64,000 bases of DNA from Campanula takesimana. Lineage: Eukaryota; Streptophyta; Magnoliopsida; Asterales; Campanulaceae. Position numbers and translations under genes: made by a program. Location: NCBI GenBank assembly GCA_026119855.1, contig JAOWBW010001581.1, positions 124,001 to 188,000 on the forward strand, given 5' to 3'. Below are positions 34,525 to 47,977 of the stretch, piece after piece; position 1 is the stretch's first letter, and every line of letters starts with the position of its first letter. The notes beneath the pieces were generated by a model. It searched no databases. It was given only the letters and a program-made list of their open reading frames with translations, and had not been told where the DNA came from.

Positions 34525-37500
34525 ATGGCGTCCAAACCTGACCAACCGGCGGCCGCCGAGAAAATCAACGGCCACCCGCCACCACCGCCTGAATGCCCAA
34601 TTGAAGAAGTAGCCCTCGTCGTACCCGAAACCGACGACCCATCCATACCCGTAATGACATTCCGGGCATGGTTCTTGGGCATAACCGCATGCGTAATCCT
34701 CATTTTCCTCAACACTTTCTTCATCTACCGAACCCAACCCTTGACAATTTCAGCCATCCTCATGCAAATTGCAGTCTTGCCCATCGGAAAATTCATGGCG
34801 GCGACGTTACCCACGAAGCCGTTCTCACTCATGGGTCGGAGCTTTACCTTGAACCCGGGTCCGTTTAACATGAAGGAGCATGTGATTATAACAGTGTTTG
34901 CTAATTGTGGGGTGTCGTTTGGTGGAGGAGACGCTTACTCCATTGGAGCCATTACTGTTATGAAGGCTTATTATAAACAGAGTTTGAATTTCCTTTGTGG
35001 TTTGCTTATTGTTTTGACTACTCAGGTAAAATTCCACTTCATTCCAAAATGATAATCCCCTGTGTTCCGATCCCGATTTAAGGTTCTTACTCTCCTTTTT
35101 AGTATGTACCAATTCAAGGTTCTTATTTTTTGCTTAATTTCCGTGCAAAATCAAAGTAAGAACCTTGTGTACATGTCATCATAAATTGGCCTAAAAAGTC
35201 GATTTCCTTTATGTTTTTCCAGTAATTTAAAGTGGACACTTGTTTATGTAAGAACTACAGTATAATTTAATTATCGAAAGGGGACTCCTAAAATGGAACT
35301 TCCAAAAAGATTTTGACTAGCGTTCAATTCATGGAGAATATAATATTTTTAATGGATGTTTTATGATTTTTATCTCAAGAACTTTTTGGTATTTATATTC
35401 TTGGTGACAGATGCTTCAACATGCATGCAACAATTTAGTATTAATGCCATTTCTCTATTTTTAGTATGATATTCTTTCTTTTTTGCTTCTTTGATTTGAG
35501 GACTTTGGTGAATTGTTCTGGAAAAAAAAATTGATTCTTTTTAATTCAGCTTTGAATATGTGCTCTGTTTTGATTGATTCTTTAGATTATTGGGTATGGA
35601 TGGGCTGGAATGTTAAGGAGATATTTGGTTGATCCAGTTGAGATGTGGTGGCCTTCAAACCTTGCACAAGTTTCTCTCTTTAGGTATGTTGTTCTTGTCG
35701 ATTTGGAACCTTTATCTTATCTACATTGAATAAATTCTGATCAAAATCGAACAAATCATATGCTGAAAATGATTGATGTAGTCCAATTCATGTAATTGGG
35801 ACGTCGTCTGCTTTGGGTTGACTTGTACCGTGTCTTCTTGACTTGTAACTTACCTCCATTCGCATGTAAAGGGGTTAATGTTCCGAGCTTTTGTTAAGAA
35901 CCAAAGTGATTGTCAATGCCATTGTTAGTTCATCTTGATTATAGAAGAAGATGACCTTTTCTTTAAGATCCATGATTTTATCAAAAGTTTAATGAGTAGT
36001 TTTATTATATCATCGCCATATCTCGGAAAGAAATGCATGTCAAGTATCACTGTTGTTAATGGAGTCTTTTGTTTCTTTTTCCATAAAGCCGATGTTGTTT
36101 TAGTAATATTTAATTTTGTTACTTTACTTCAAATTCAACACAAATCTACCTTTTTTTTTTTGTTGCTCATCATCCATAACAAAAATATAAAGTTAATCTA
36201 AACCTTTTAGCCTACTAGCAACTCTATGACACGAGTCGCGTGAATTGTTTTATGTATGGATACATTATTTTATTTAATTGCGGACCTAGCGGTGTTGTTA
36301 ATAAGATAAAGAATGATAAAGAAATGTATAACCAATTTCCTAATGTAATGAGCATTTCCATGTTCATTTTATTCCATAACTGATAGACTAGACTTCATGA
36401 GATTCTAATGTGCTACAAATTTCCCAGTGTGATATTTTGTTGCTTCAAAAAGTTAAAGATTCGCCATTTGCTTTCTTCTTTGAACAAATTTTGATCACCT
36501 CCGTTATTTTGTCATCACAGAGCACTTCACGAGAAGGAGGAGAAATCCGGAGGCATGACAAGGATGAAGTTCTTCCTTATTTTCTTTGGCGCAAGCTTTG
36601 TTTACTACGCATTTCCAGGATATTTATTTCCTATCTTAACATTCTTCTCATGGGTCTGCTGGGCATGGCCTCATAGTATCACGGCTCAGCAAATTGGTTC
36701 GGGCTACCATGGGCTTGGGGTAGGCGCTTTCACTATTGATTGGGCCGGTATTTCAGCTTATCATGGAAGCCCATTAGTCACTCCTTGGTCTTCCATTGTT
36801 AACGTCGGAGTTGGCTTTATCATGTTTATTTACATTATTGTCCCCTTATGTTACTGGAAGTTCAACACTTTTGATGCCCGGAAGTTCCCCATATTTTCTA
36901 ACCAACTTTTTACTTCGACTGGGCACAAGTACGATACCACTAAGATCTTGACGCCACAATTTGATCTCAACATTCATGCTTATGAGAATTATAGTAAGCT
37001 CTATCTTAGTCCACTTTTCGCGCTCTCAATTGGCTCGGGATTTGCAAGATTCACTGCAACCCTCACGCACGTCGCACTCTTTAATGGAAGGTATGTTGCT
37101 TGCAAGATTTTGTGGTCTTTGATTTTTAACGTTAGTAACGGACTTGGTGAAACGATGATTGTTAACGATTTTTGTTTTGTTTAGGGATATCTGGAGGCAG
37201 AGTAGATCTGCAGCAAAGAATGTGAAATTGGACATTCACGCAAAGTTGATGAAAAACTATACAAATGTGCCTCAATGGTGGTTCCTCGCCTTATTACTTG
37301 GAAGCATCGTGGTTTCTCTTTTAATGTCTTTTATTTGGAAAGACGACGTGCAGCTGCCATGGTGGGGTTTTCTTTTTGCCTTTGCTTTGGCTTGGGTAGT
37401 CACCCTCCCTATTGGCGTCATTCAAGCAACTACAAACCAGGTAACGACACTATATAGTAAAATATATGTACATATGTATTTATACACACATTATATATAC

Positions 37501-38540
37501 ATACATTACCTTGTGTTAGACTTAGGACGTCAAGCAAGCAGAAGTCTCGTGTTTGAAGGATAAATGTCTTTTAAGTCTCGCCCTTGAGAGAGGAAACTAG
37601 AGCTAACACGTTGATTTTCTTTTTCTTAATTTTGCAGCAACCTGGATATGACATAATTGCACAGTTCATTATAGGCTACATCTTACCTGGAAAGCCCATT
37701 GCGAATTTGTTATTCAAGATTTATGGTCGAATCAGTACCATTCACGCTCTCTCTTTCTTGGCCGACCTCAAACTCGGTCACTATATGAAAATTCCGCCCC
37801 GGTGCATGTTCACAGCTCAGGTTTGTGTTTTCTAAGTCCCATACAACTTCTGCTAAACAAAACTGCAATTCTGGGACTAACGATTTTTATTTATTATTTT
37901 TTGTTTTTTCCTCTATAATTATCAGCTTGTGGGCACTCTGGTTTCTGGTGTAGTCAACCTCGCAGTATCGTGGTGGATGTTGGAGAACATTGACAACCTA
38001 TGTGACATTGATTCCCTCCATCCCGAGAGCCCATGGACGTGCCCTAAATTCAGAGTCACATTTGACGCGTCAGTTATATGGGGACTAATCGGTCCACAAC
38101 GTCTATTTGGACCTGGAGGGTTGTACCGCAACTTAGTTTGGCTATTCCTCATAGGAGCATTTTTGCCAGTACCCGTTTGGGTATTGAGCAAAATGTTCCC
38201 GGAAAAGAAATGGATTCCGTTGATAAACATTCCGGTCATATCGTATGGGTTTGCCGGAATGCCTCCGGCGACGCCCACGAATATAGCGAGCTGGCTGATT
38301 ACGGGGATGTTCTTTAACTACTTTGTGTTCAAGTACAGGAAGGGGTGGTGGCAGAGGTATAATTATGTTCTTTCTGCAGCGCTTGATGCTGGGACTGCTT
38401 TTATGGGGGTGTTTTTGTTCTTTGCGTTGCAAAATGCGGGGCATAATTTGAAGTGGTGGGGATCGATGCCGGACCATTGTCCTCTGGCGACATGCCCGAC
38501 GGCTCCTGGAATAAAAGTGGACGGATGCCCGCTTTTTTAG
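34525..38540 (+). CDS. OPT3: Oligopeptide transporter OPT3 (iron/copper phloem transporter)
   Basis: Six exons: 34525-35025, 35586-35683, 36521-37090, 37185-37440, 37638-37820, 37926-38540, all with GT-AG introns and matching phases. Together they give 740 residues, close to the 737 of Arabidopsis OPT3. The segment from VEEVALVVPETDDPS-like residues 25-40 onward matches that protein almost word for word. Both family hallmarks are present: NPG at about 110-112 and KIPPR at about 526-530. The body is strongly hydrophobic with many membrane segments. A Pro-rich cytosolic N-terminus precedes them, and the C-terminus ends KVDGCPLF. In Arabidopsis the protein sits in the plasma membrane of phloem companion cells, loads iron and copper, and informs roots of shoot iron status. 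The gene looks intact. The long antisense frames over exon 6 are shadows. Confidence 0.96.
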
Positions 38541-39439
38541 TTTATTTTGGATGGTAGGTACTGGTAGTAATATAGTTGATGCAGCAGAAAAGAAAGAAGG
38601 TGGTGCCATTGTTGTAACTGTAACGTTATTTGAAATGGTAAATTTATGCTCCCTCTCCTTTAGTTTGAAAGTGACTTTGAATTTGGCATTTCCTTTGATA
38701 TAATTGTGGTCCAGGGCCAACTTGGACTCAACACTTAAACCCAGGTGGAAAAAGTGCAGAAAAATAAGATTGGTTGGGTGGTCCGGTCCGAGCACTATCT
38801 AACTTTGAACCTAACAAATTTTGTATGATTAGCTGGTCCCGCATTTTAAAACAAAATCATTCTGTATAAAGTCTTACAGTCAATTATGACCCTTTTTTAC
38901 TAGACATAATTTAGACAACATATAGTTTTAAAAATGATGTGTTATAGTTTTGTTGGTGCTTTTAATTAGAGTGTGTTAGGTCCACAATCGACGCACCTAA
39001 TAAAATATTGTCACCTCATTTTGTATCCATCTTTTTGTTCAACATACTTGCAGCAAATTATATAAAAATTTCAAACTCACATTGCATTTATTGAAAATCT
39101 TACAGTTTCGTAAAGGTTTTTCTGGGTGTATCAACAGCAGAGGCAGAGCAGACCTATATGAATAAGCCACTCAAATCAGTACAAAAATGAAGTTGATGAT
39201 GAGAGCCAAGAGTGTGTGTCAAACATTAGTAATCTGAACCTGCTAGATTTCAGCATACAGCCATAGACCATCTTTTATTCCCAAAACTGAAAAGCTCATC
39301 TGAAAACATCATCCACAGGTGTACACCAACAAAGGAAACAAAATTGCCGCGTTTCCATTACCAGTGATTGTTTTTCTCAACTTCATCCCACCCATTTTTC
39401 TTAACAATTTACCTATTACTCAATATATATATCCTTTTG
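38541..39439. other. Tail-to-tail intergenic region between OPT3 and the SnRK1 beta subunit
   Basis: Holds the 3' untranslated regions of two convergent genes. About 38941-39010 resembles, inverted, the foldback near 10671-10829 (the TTAATTAGAGTGTG.TAGGTCCAC portion). No further gene. Confidence 0.5.
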
Positions 39440-40388
39440 TTACCTCTGTATGGACTTGTAGAGAACCACAGTCACGTACTTTGACAAAAACCGGTGAGTG
39501 GAGCCCAGTGCAACCACTGAAGGGCTGCTCCGACCTTTCTGCATGTAGAGGTGATTCAGCACCACATGCGCCGGTCTCGAAGAGGGAGAGGGAATCTCCA
39601 TGTGTGCTGACGGAGCGTTGAGTAGGGTCATATTTAGATGTGGTGGGACCAAAGGCGGTTCCTTTGCATAGTCCTCCGCACCTAGTTGTGAGTTGTTGTA
39701 GCTTGAATCAGGGGACTGAGGAGGCTCAAAACCAGATATGCTTTCAATGTCTTCTGGTACATATTCCTGCATCAAAACATATGGATGACTGCAGGCAGTT
39801 GAAAAACAAGAATATTGCATTTTGTTTTTCATTGGTCCATTTTCTAAAAAGTTGCATGTATTTTGCAAATTGCAATACGATGCTCTAGGTAGTAGGTACA
39901 GAAGCAAAGCCTCATGCTTGTATATTGACTTCTCTTTTCTATGAGTAATAGTACCTGATGCCAAATTCAAGTTAAGAGTTATATGGGAGTTGTATGACCA
40001 TCTTCTCAGGACATTCCAGAAATTAAAATGCACCTAAGCAAAAAACACTGTATCTAATAAGAGGAATTGGGTCAATACTCCTCTCATGCCAGATTAAATT
40101 ATAAAACTAATTTCAAAACTAGATGCAAAAATAACAGTTGACTGCTATTTAGTGATTCAGTTAAACACACACACACACACACAAGCCGGGAGGGAGGAAC
40201 TAGTGATTCAAGATCCGACCCAAATATAGGTTAATGCAGTTTCAGGTCTCAGTTATTTGCAAAAGGATTATTACGTTAAGGGCTACCCTCATCATAAAGC
40301 TCAGGAGGGGTCCTTCTCTCTCTGTGAGGGCGTGGGTATCGGATAGGGGGTATCGGTGTCGGGTGTGTGCATCTCTCTCTCTCTGTGC

Positions 40389-40419
<31 letters not shown>

Positions 40420-43400
40420 TGACCAAGTTACACCTGAGACCTAGAGAAATGATAGATGAGAAAATGCAAGGAGGTTCCAACTCAACACATTTTAATATAT
40501 CCAATTCTTGGTTTGCAATATTTGGGTCATTAGCTTGAGAGTTCATGTGTAAGATCAAATTAACTCAATGAATCTGAGGTCCAGATAAGAACAAAATGGT
40601 AACATATCCAAGGACAGTTGACTAAGTCAAACGCGTGCGCAACTACATGAATTCTCATTCACCTATATGCATGAAGAAAATGAAAAAAAAAAAAAAAAAC
40701 GCAGAGAAAAATGATACCAGGAAAATGAAAGCATCATTACAGCATGACTGAGGTCTGCGTAAAAACAACTAGGATAAGACTGAGTGGCTAGGCATTCCAG
40801 ATAAGGATAATAGGGTTGTTCGTTTAACTAGAGCTATTATCACCTCAACTTAAATGACTAAACAGAGTGCAGAAAGCAAACGTTGTTACATGCTTTTGGC
40901 CCATCGTAAAAAAAAAATGTAGAAAGTAGAGACAATATAACTAGATTTTCTTAGCGGTTCTTTTTCATGAGGAAAAGTAACATTCTTGTAATTCTTTTTT
41001 TTTTTTTTTTTTAAAAAAAAAACACCTTATTTTGAGGCCATAAACATCATTCATGAATATACCGTAATCATAATTGTGTAGGCCCCTCAAACACTCGAAA
41101 AAACAAAACTCTGCTCCACCCAATTCAAATTTTGTTTCTATAGGCAAAATCGGTCCTTGTTCGGAGTCCAGATAGATATTGTCAAGTGAACAACTATGAA
41201 TCATATCCTTCTTGGTTATCTCCGCGAATGTTAGCTTTCTTTATTCCCTGCATCTGTAACTTCCATTGATAAAAATATCAATCCCCCAACCTAAGAAATC
41301 AGAGATCTAGGTTATACATGTGCAAACCATTTCATGTCCAATTTGAGATACCTTTGTAGACATGTTTGGTTCCAAACTAGGCTTAAGGGGTTGACAGTCG
41401 ATGGCTACAAACGAAAACATTGTAAATCCCTATGAGGCATTAACTAAGGAGGAAACCAAAACACAAAAACACAGGATACCCACTGAAATACTTCCAAGAC
41501 TAACCACATTACCTAGAGGTGTGAATGGTTCGGTTTGGCTCGGTCTCAACCATTTTAGAGACTGGACCACTATTCATCGGTTTGGGAAAATTTCAGACCG
41601 AACCAAACCATTAAAAATTTCAAACTGAACCAAACCAATCCGTTCAGACCGCGGTTCAGTAATGTGGTTCAGACCGCGGTTTACGGTTTAGTCGCTGGTT
41701 CAGACCGTGGTCTAGAATATGGTTTAGATCGTGGTTCAAACCACTATTAAGACGGTGGTTCATATCACGATTCAAATCATAATTTAGGCTCTGTTTTAAA
41801 AAAAAAAAAAAAAAAACTGAGGAAGAAGTATATTTAACGAATAAAAAAGCTGAAGGAAGTGAACACACTACAATACTTTGTTCACTATGTTCTTGTAAGT
41901 GTGAATACATTCACACATTTATTTTTATTTCCATGTTTAATTTAGGATTTATGTCTTTCTTTATTTTAGGTAGAATTGTAAAATCTTTTAATTTATATTG
42001 TTTTTATTTACTAACATACTAATGATTTAGTTAGTTTTGGTGGATATCTTTTTATATTTTTATAGATATCTCTCACTCAAGGATAGGAGCTTTATTTTAG
42101 GAACAGATGGAGTGGATATTTGAAGTTTAATCTCCAAGAAAGAATCAAGATCTCCACATGTTTTTAGGAATCAAGCCGTATAAGAGGAGAAGCTATTCTC
42201 TTCTTTATTTACGTATGCTGAGAATTTTAGTCTGGGTTTTTCAAGTCTTCTTGAGTGTTTTTGTGAGAGAAATATATTGTAACACAAGTTCTTCCATAGA
42301 ACTTGTTTTGAATGTTTAGTGTTTTCATCTTTGGTAGCTTCTCTTAATTCTTTCTTTGTAATCATTCATAACGTTTTAATAAAGAGAAGTTTTTTGTTGT
42401 CCACAGCATATTGCTGAAGATGTGTTAAATAATTCGTGTTTGATTTAAATTCCGCTGCAATTTTGTTTGGTGTAGTTCCTGGTGTAACCACATCAGTATC
42501 TACACTACGTCTCTGTTCATTATTTTTTCTAACTATCCTAGCTATCAAAACTTTCAGTTCTCAACGAATATAAAACACAATGAAATGGATTTTGAATAAG
42601 ATGTGAAATGAGAGTTAGGAATGGTTTAATGTAATTTTTTATTTTTTTTAATAATTCAAAGATGGATGTTACTTAACATACAAATATATGACTAATATAT
42701 GCGGCCTGACGGTTCGGTCTGGAGGGGTCAGACCACAAACCGAACCACACGGTTTACAAATTTTTGAGAATGAACCAAACCAGACCGTATGGTTTGGTTC
42801 AGTTCAGTCCCAACCCGCGATCTAGAGAGAACCGCTTAAACCCCTATTACCATTACTTGCATTACTTCATATAAAGTCCAAACATTTGTACCAAAAAAAT
42901 ATAAAGTCCAAACATGTGAACAACGATGTTAGATATGTGCTTCAAATAGCAAGAATGACATCATAATCAATGTTTACTTATTCATATTAAGATACTATGT
43001 AGTTTTTAACCAATCAACATTCGATGTACACGAAAAGAACTGAGAAGCAGCCACTTCTCAAGTTGATGCATAAAGCAATCCTTGTCAAACTGAGACTGTG
43101 CTCTTAACGGTTTAAAATGAGTAGAGATTGTTCCTGCTCGAATCTCATAATATAAATATTTAAAATCAACTAAGCAATTTGATTGTGACTTCCTAATTAA
43201 ATCCTCAATTCCCAGATAACATTTCTTTTCACTGAAAGCGCTAAAAGATGGCCGGAAAGGCATTAACTGACTACGAAACACTACCCAATTTCATCCTACT
43301 AGCTGAGTTACTTGGTTCACTTCAATGAAGCATTGCCTAAGTTGAGGAAGGATGTGCTTCACTAACCATAAGCCATTTCAAACCTTCCACAATAATCAAA

Positions 43401-44050
43401 CAATGTAATAATCCCTCTGTCCCAAAAAGATAGTCTCTCTTCCTTTCTGGTCTGCCCCAAGAGGAATAGTCACCTTTCTAAACGTAACTATAATTTTAGT
43501 GCAATTTCAAGAAGGTACAGGTAAGTAATGCAACATTCTTAGAAAAAATTGAATTGTCAAAAGGGACTACTTTTTTGTGAAGAGGGAGTACTTCTAAAAG
43601 GTTTTCATAGAAATTACCTGCAAATCTAAAACATTGTAAGCATTGCCTGCTTCATCTTGTGCCCATGGCATGTCAGGCGAATACCTCCATTGTCCATCGA
43701 CAATAAATCTGTACTGGTATACACCTGAAGGAAGAACTTTCATAATGGTGAAATCTTTACCCGATCTCTGCAAGGGTTTCCTGGCCAATAGCATCACATA
43801 GTTCCAATTTTACACTGCAGTTCCATGTTAACAACTTACAATCACAAAACTGTGGAAAGAACTCGGGGCTTCACCTTGATTTCCAATCATCCCATGATCC
43901 CTCCACTGCAACTTCCTTGCCATCGTAGCTCCAGGTAATCATAGTAGGAATTCCTTGCTCATCGAACATGTCTTCATACCCTGAAGAATTGTGCATCCAT
44001 GAATTGCTCGGGTGCATCTCATCCGGTCTTTGTAAGGGAGCTACTGGTAC
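39440..44050 (-). CDS. KINB2: SnRK1 complex regulatory subunit beta-2 (5' exon not found)
   Basis: Three exons on the minus strand: 44050-43875, 43780-43618 and 39766-39440, with agreeing phases. They encode most of a plant AMPK/SNF1-type beta subunit. The first two hold the carbohydrate-binding CBM48/KIS domain (GIPTMITWSYDGKEVAVEGSWDDW, then RSGKDFTIMKVLPSGVYQYR). The last holds the C-terminal ASC domain (EYVPEDIESISGFEPPQSP, AEDYAKEPPLVPPH, ALGSTHRFLSKYVTVVLYKS, end IQR), which binds the kinase and gamma subunits. The match is to KINB2 rather than KINB1. SnRK1 is the energy-starvation kinase. The expected N-terminal exon, with an MGN myristoylation start, was not found between 44051 and 50600, so the model is partial. 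Intron 39767-43617 is long because of inserted transposons. Confidence 0.9.
40166..40420. repeat. Microsatellites in the KINB2 intron
   Basis: An (AC)n tract at 40166-40184 and a mixed CT/GT/GA tract at 40370-40420, typical polymorphic simple repeats. Confidence 0.9.
41514..42848. mobile_element. hAT-like element in the KINB2 intron, with a nested insertion
   Basis: The left end TAGAGGTGTGAATGGTTCGG and the inverted right end TAGGGGTTTAAGCGGTTC resemble hAT termini. The arms are packed with GGTTCGGTTTGG / CAGACCGCGGTT repeats (41520-41770 and 42700-42830). The centre (about 41790-42560) is different sequence with AATAAAG signals and a GGTGTAGTTCCTGGTGTAACC end, possibly a copia LTR fragment. 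Target duplication not resolved. Confidence 0.5.
43412..43588. mobile_element. Stowaway MITE in the KINB2 intron
   Basis: TA-flanked ATCCCTCTGTCCCAAAAAGATAG start and CTCCCTCTTCACAAAAAAGTAG inverted end, 177 bp, next to the CBM48 exon. Confidence 0.7.
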
Positions 44051-46685
44051 CTGTAAAAAAAATAAAAAAATAATGACTCAAAATATACAGTGAATAATTA
44101 ATTTAACCTTTCTCATTCAATCTATCACCGTGGAGACTCACACAAGTCTCAAAATTGACACGTGCCTTACATGACAACCTTCAGAATTGAAGATACACTA
44201 TTCTCCTATATGCATAACACACGAAGCATACGTCAATAAAATACTTCTCAAAGACCCACGGATACTTTCAGATCTATTTTATGCATATCTTGATTTGATA
44301 AATAGCAACATCTTTGAGTGAATTTTGAAAATTAAGTGACCATCATATCCTTTTCTATTGTTGATTTCCATGTTTGTTTTGGTTTCCCCTACAACTAGCA
44401 TAATAGTTGATATTGATACTGTCAAACTTCTGAATGAGTGCGCTAAGCAGTCTATACTGTACGTGTCCAAACCATATTAAGTAGTTTTCTTCCATTTTAT
44501 CAGCAATGCTGCAACTTTTAACGTATATCGAATATGTTCAATACAAATTCTATATATTTTCCTGATTTTACCACATATCAACCATTCTCATTTCAACTGC
44601 AGTCATTTCATTATTACATTATCACCCAAAATCTCGTTCCCTCAAGTACCAGAAAGTAGCGCGGGTAGTGGCGTAACACTCCCTTTTCAACTTAGCGGGT
44701 ATAAACCTATAACATGACACCCCAAACAAATTCATAAACCGTTTCCCAACTTTGCTTGTAAGAAAACTAGAAGTCAACTAATCACTATCGACAGTAAGCA
44801 GAGATAGTCAACCAAGGGGATGTACGAAGTGGACACATGATTATTAGCAAAAAGAGCACATAATTAACAAAATCTACAGGATTATATACACTTCTAACCA
44901 ATCAAGGCCTGCAGTTGTGGAACTGTAGAGGATCTTTCATAGCAGAACTACCATTTACTAAAATAACGAAAAACAATGGGGGTTAAACAATGTATTTCAC
45001 TACTTTTTGAGGTGATTAAATATCCAACAAACATCACCGTATCAATATATATATCACGGCAGATGAAGTCAATAAGACTCACTTAGCAGAGTACAAATAT
45101 GTACATCCCTACTATTTGACCGCGACCAACAAAATGTAATGAATCAACATACATATCATATCAGATCCTTTCATACAGATAATGACATATCATGACATAT
45201 CATACTATAGCACAAATGTAAAGGGCACAAGTGATATGATTCAGATACAAAAACTGCGGGGAGCAGAACAGGTACAAGTAATTTGATATGATTCGTTGCA
45301 GAAAAAATTTGAAGATAGTAGATTCAATTACAAGTCCATACCGAACAAAGGATACCCTTACAAACAAAGGAAAAAAACCAAATTTCAAGTTCATGAATTC
45401 AAGAAACGAAACTGTAAACTTCCTTATGAGCAGAGAGGAGGATCTGCTACCACAAAGAAGAAAAGTTAATTTTGACGAACATTATAAAAAATTTGTGAAA
45501 AAACTCAAATCTGTAAACTCTCCTTACTTCTTTCAACTGAGAAAAAAGCACATCTGGAAAGGATCAGATTACAAAAAAAAAATTTTCAAAAACTGATGCA
45601 TTATAAAATGGTGAATAGGTTGATGAATCTCACCATCATCGGAATAAAACCATTAGAATGTCCACCAGAATACTTCCAATTTTCCTTTCTTAACTGCCCA
45701 AAAGCACAAATATTTCCTCTGGGGAAAGGACTTAAGCAAACAAATGTTATCTCAAAAACTGAAAAAAGCCTGGGTTTAGTGACCAAAATAATCTATGGAG
45801 TATAATGAGAAGAAATATGTTCGGATGATCTCAAAATTGAAGCGGCGAGAAAGAAAAGATTACTGCAGAGTGGCGTCCCATGATCAAAAAGCCACTGGAG
45901 AAGCAATGCCGTTTACAACACCCTTCTCTTAGATTATTATGAAAGTGGAGTCCAAAAAAAATCATTTAGAAATCCACAAAATCAATAGATTCTCAATGAA
46001 AAAAAATTATGTACCTAAGCTAACCTCAAATATCTATTATATAAACTGTAATTTCACTCTTTAACAAGATTCTTTTAAAAACTTTAGACATTTTAACAAA
46101 ATTTCTTTAGTTTATAAAATTTAAAATTAAAAATAAATGTTTTTAATTATATAATAAAATAAAAAATTATTTTAAATATATTAAAACTAGTAATTTTTTG
46201 AATTGATACAAGGATTGAATTGATTGATATAGGGAGTCAAAATAATTTTGAACCTTTGATTTTATATTCTCAACTTTGAATTTTACCTATGCCTCCAATA
46301 TTTACACAATGTAGTGAAGCAAAATCCCCGTCTCGTGCTTATTGATACTAAATGAGAGTGCATGAATATTAAGAAAATTTTTAAAAGTAAGTATTGTGAG
46401 TAGGTAGAAGAGAAAAAATAAGTTAATGGATTATTGTGAGTAGATAAGAAAAAGAAAAGTTAACATTTTGAGCAAGTAGCAATAAGTATATGAGGGAGTA
46501 ATTTATTAAATGTCTGCAAATCTCAGAAGAAAAACTTCCTCTCTAAACCTCCCAGCTTCCTTCCTGCCAAAACTAGAGAAAAAGCCATAGCCATTCGGAC
46601 GGGATCCGGCGTTATTCATCGAATTTCGTCTGATATTTTTTCTATTTGTAATTTTGGTTTTTACTATTTCAATAATTTCTCAGAT
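44051..46685. other. Presumed first intron or 5' flank of KINB2, no exon recognised
   Basis: Searched on the minus strand for an MGN start or a FAPQ-type exon end with a GT donor, and none was found. The plus-strand frames at 45288-45596 and 45596-45805 are Lys-rich and resemble nothing known. Confidence 0.4.
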
Positions 46686-47260
46686 TTGAGGATTATGAAT
46701 ATGATGAAGATCGGTGTGGTAGTAGTGGTCATAGCAATCGCTCCTCTCACCGTCGATTTTATCGTGCAATCAACGCTTTTTCATTATTACATGTTTTCTC
46801 TCATTTGTCGAGAGTCTTCGTATTCTCTCCATTGTCGAGAGCCTTTGCCTTCTCTCTGTTTGTTGAGAGTCTTTGCCTTCTCTACGTTTGTTGAGAGCCT
46901 TTATGTGTTGTATGGATTTTTCTTTGTTGCATTGCTTTGGATGTTTGGTTGGACATTTATTGTCAACACAAATGTTTTCAATTGCAGAGTCTTCAATGCC
47001 AAATATTATCCAAGTGGGGATTTTCGATGGCCAATATTGTGTCGTGTTCAAGTTATTTTTGGAGAAACATTTGGACATCTCAAGTCATTCTTCGTAAGCG
47101 GGTTCAAAAGAGATTTGGTTTAAGGTTAGGCTCCATCATTCGAAACGAGTTAGTCTTTTCATGGAGGCAAGCAATTTATATTTGATCGTACGTCTTTATC
47201 TAAATCATATGGGGCGCCATTCTCTTCAGATTTATTAATAAAATTTGTGTTGTTTGTCTA
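46686..47260 (+). pseudogene. 3' fragment of a LINE (non-LTR retrotransposon)
   Basis: A plus-strand frame contains VFNAKYYPSGDF, and after a one-base shift FWRNIWTSQVILRKR. This order matches the plant LINE region after reverse transcriptase (A.VLKA.YYP.G.F ... TWRSIW.AK.L...G). An AATAAAA signal and a short A-run end the copy near 47240-47265. The region also has a tandem 36-bp GTCGAGAGTCTTTGCCTTCTC-type repeat (46808-46905). Truncated and frameshifted. An alternative reading as host sequence is less likely. Confidence 0.5.
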
Positions 47261-47265
47261 AAAAA

Positions 47266-47977
47266 AATCTTTATTATTTTTTTTTTTTTTAGAAACCAAC
47301 AAAATCAATTGCATTCACAATATGAAAAAAAAACAGCATTATGTACAAGCTAGATTCTAACCTCATATATCAATATCGATATCAATGGTATTTTCATCTC
47401 TTAACCTCCAACAATGATTCTTTTAATATATACTTTACCCATCTCATTTTAAATTGCAAAATTTGTCATTTTAGTTGTCTCATAGAAATTGCAAAATTCA
47501 AAAATGGAAAGTTTTTACCCACTTGCATACTCACATCAACCAACCCACTAACTTTTCCCTACCCCACTTTATCTCTCCTACCAAACTATCTATACTTACA
47601 ACACATCACGTTTACCATTTTTTTTAAATTTTCATACAAAGACGATTTTGTGCAATTTGAAATTGGATGGAGGGAGCACTACATATAATTTTGAAACCTC
47701 TGTGACTCTTTCTATATAAATCTAGAGACATTTGAATTTCACTCCGAATAAAATCTTCTCTCAGATAATATTTGCTCTGAACACTTGTTATACTATAGAA
47801 TCCGGGCTGACAAAAAAACTTCCACCAACTTTTTAAAATTCACTAAATATTCTTGTGTAGTAAGAACAATTACATTCTCATATGGTGGAATAATGCGAGA
47901 TTCGTCGCACAAGACTAGAAAAAACAGAAAACAATTATTTTCTCCGTATTTCCCAACAACGAGGTATTTTTTTTTAA
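47266..47977. other. AT-rich intergenic with a degenerate MITE
   Basis: About 47446-47680 has CCATCTCATTTTAAATTGCAAAATTTG at the left and an inverted GCTCCCTCCATCCAATTTCAAATTGC at the right, a decayed Stowaway-type element. No gene. Confidence 0.45.

Noticed and set aside
34669..34868. Alternative plus-strand frame inside OPT3 exon 1
   Set aside because: It overlaps the conserved N-terminal OPT3 coding sequence in another frame.
38142..38795. 217-codon minus-strand open frame over the last OPT3 exon
   Set aside because: It is the antisense shadow of conserved OPT3 coding sequence. No family resemblance and no splice or promoter support.
45839..45890. Minus-strand ATGGGACGCCACTC as the myristoylated KINB2 start
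   Set aside because: The frame stops after 16 codons without a donor, and the sequence does not match the MGN-type N-termini of beta subunits.
46770..47078. 102-codon minus-strand frame as the missing KINB2 exon
   Set aside because: It has no CBM48-type or MGN start sequence, and the opposite strand shows LINE-like motifs.
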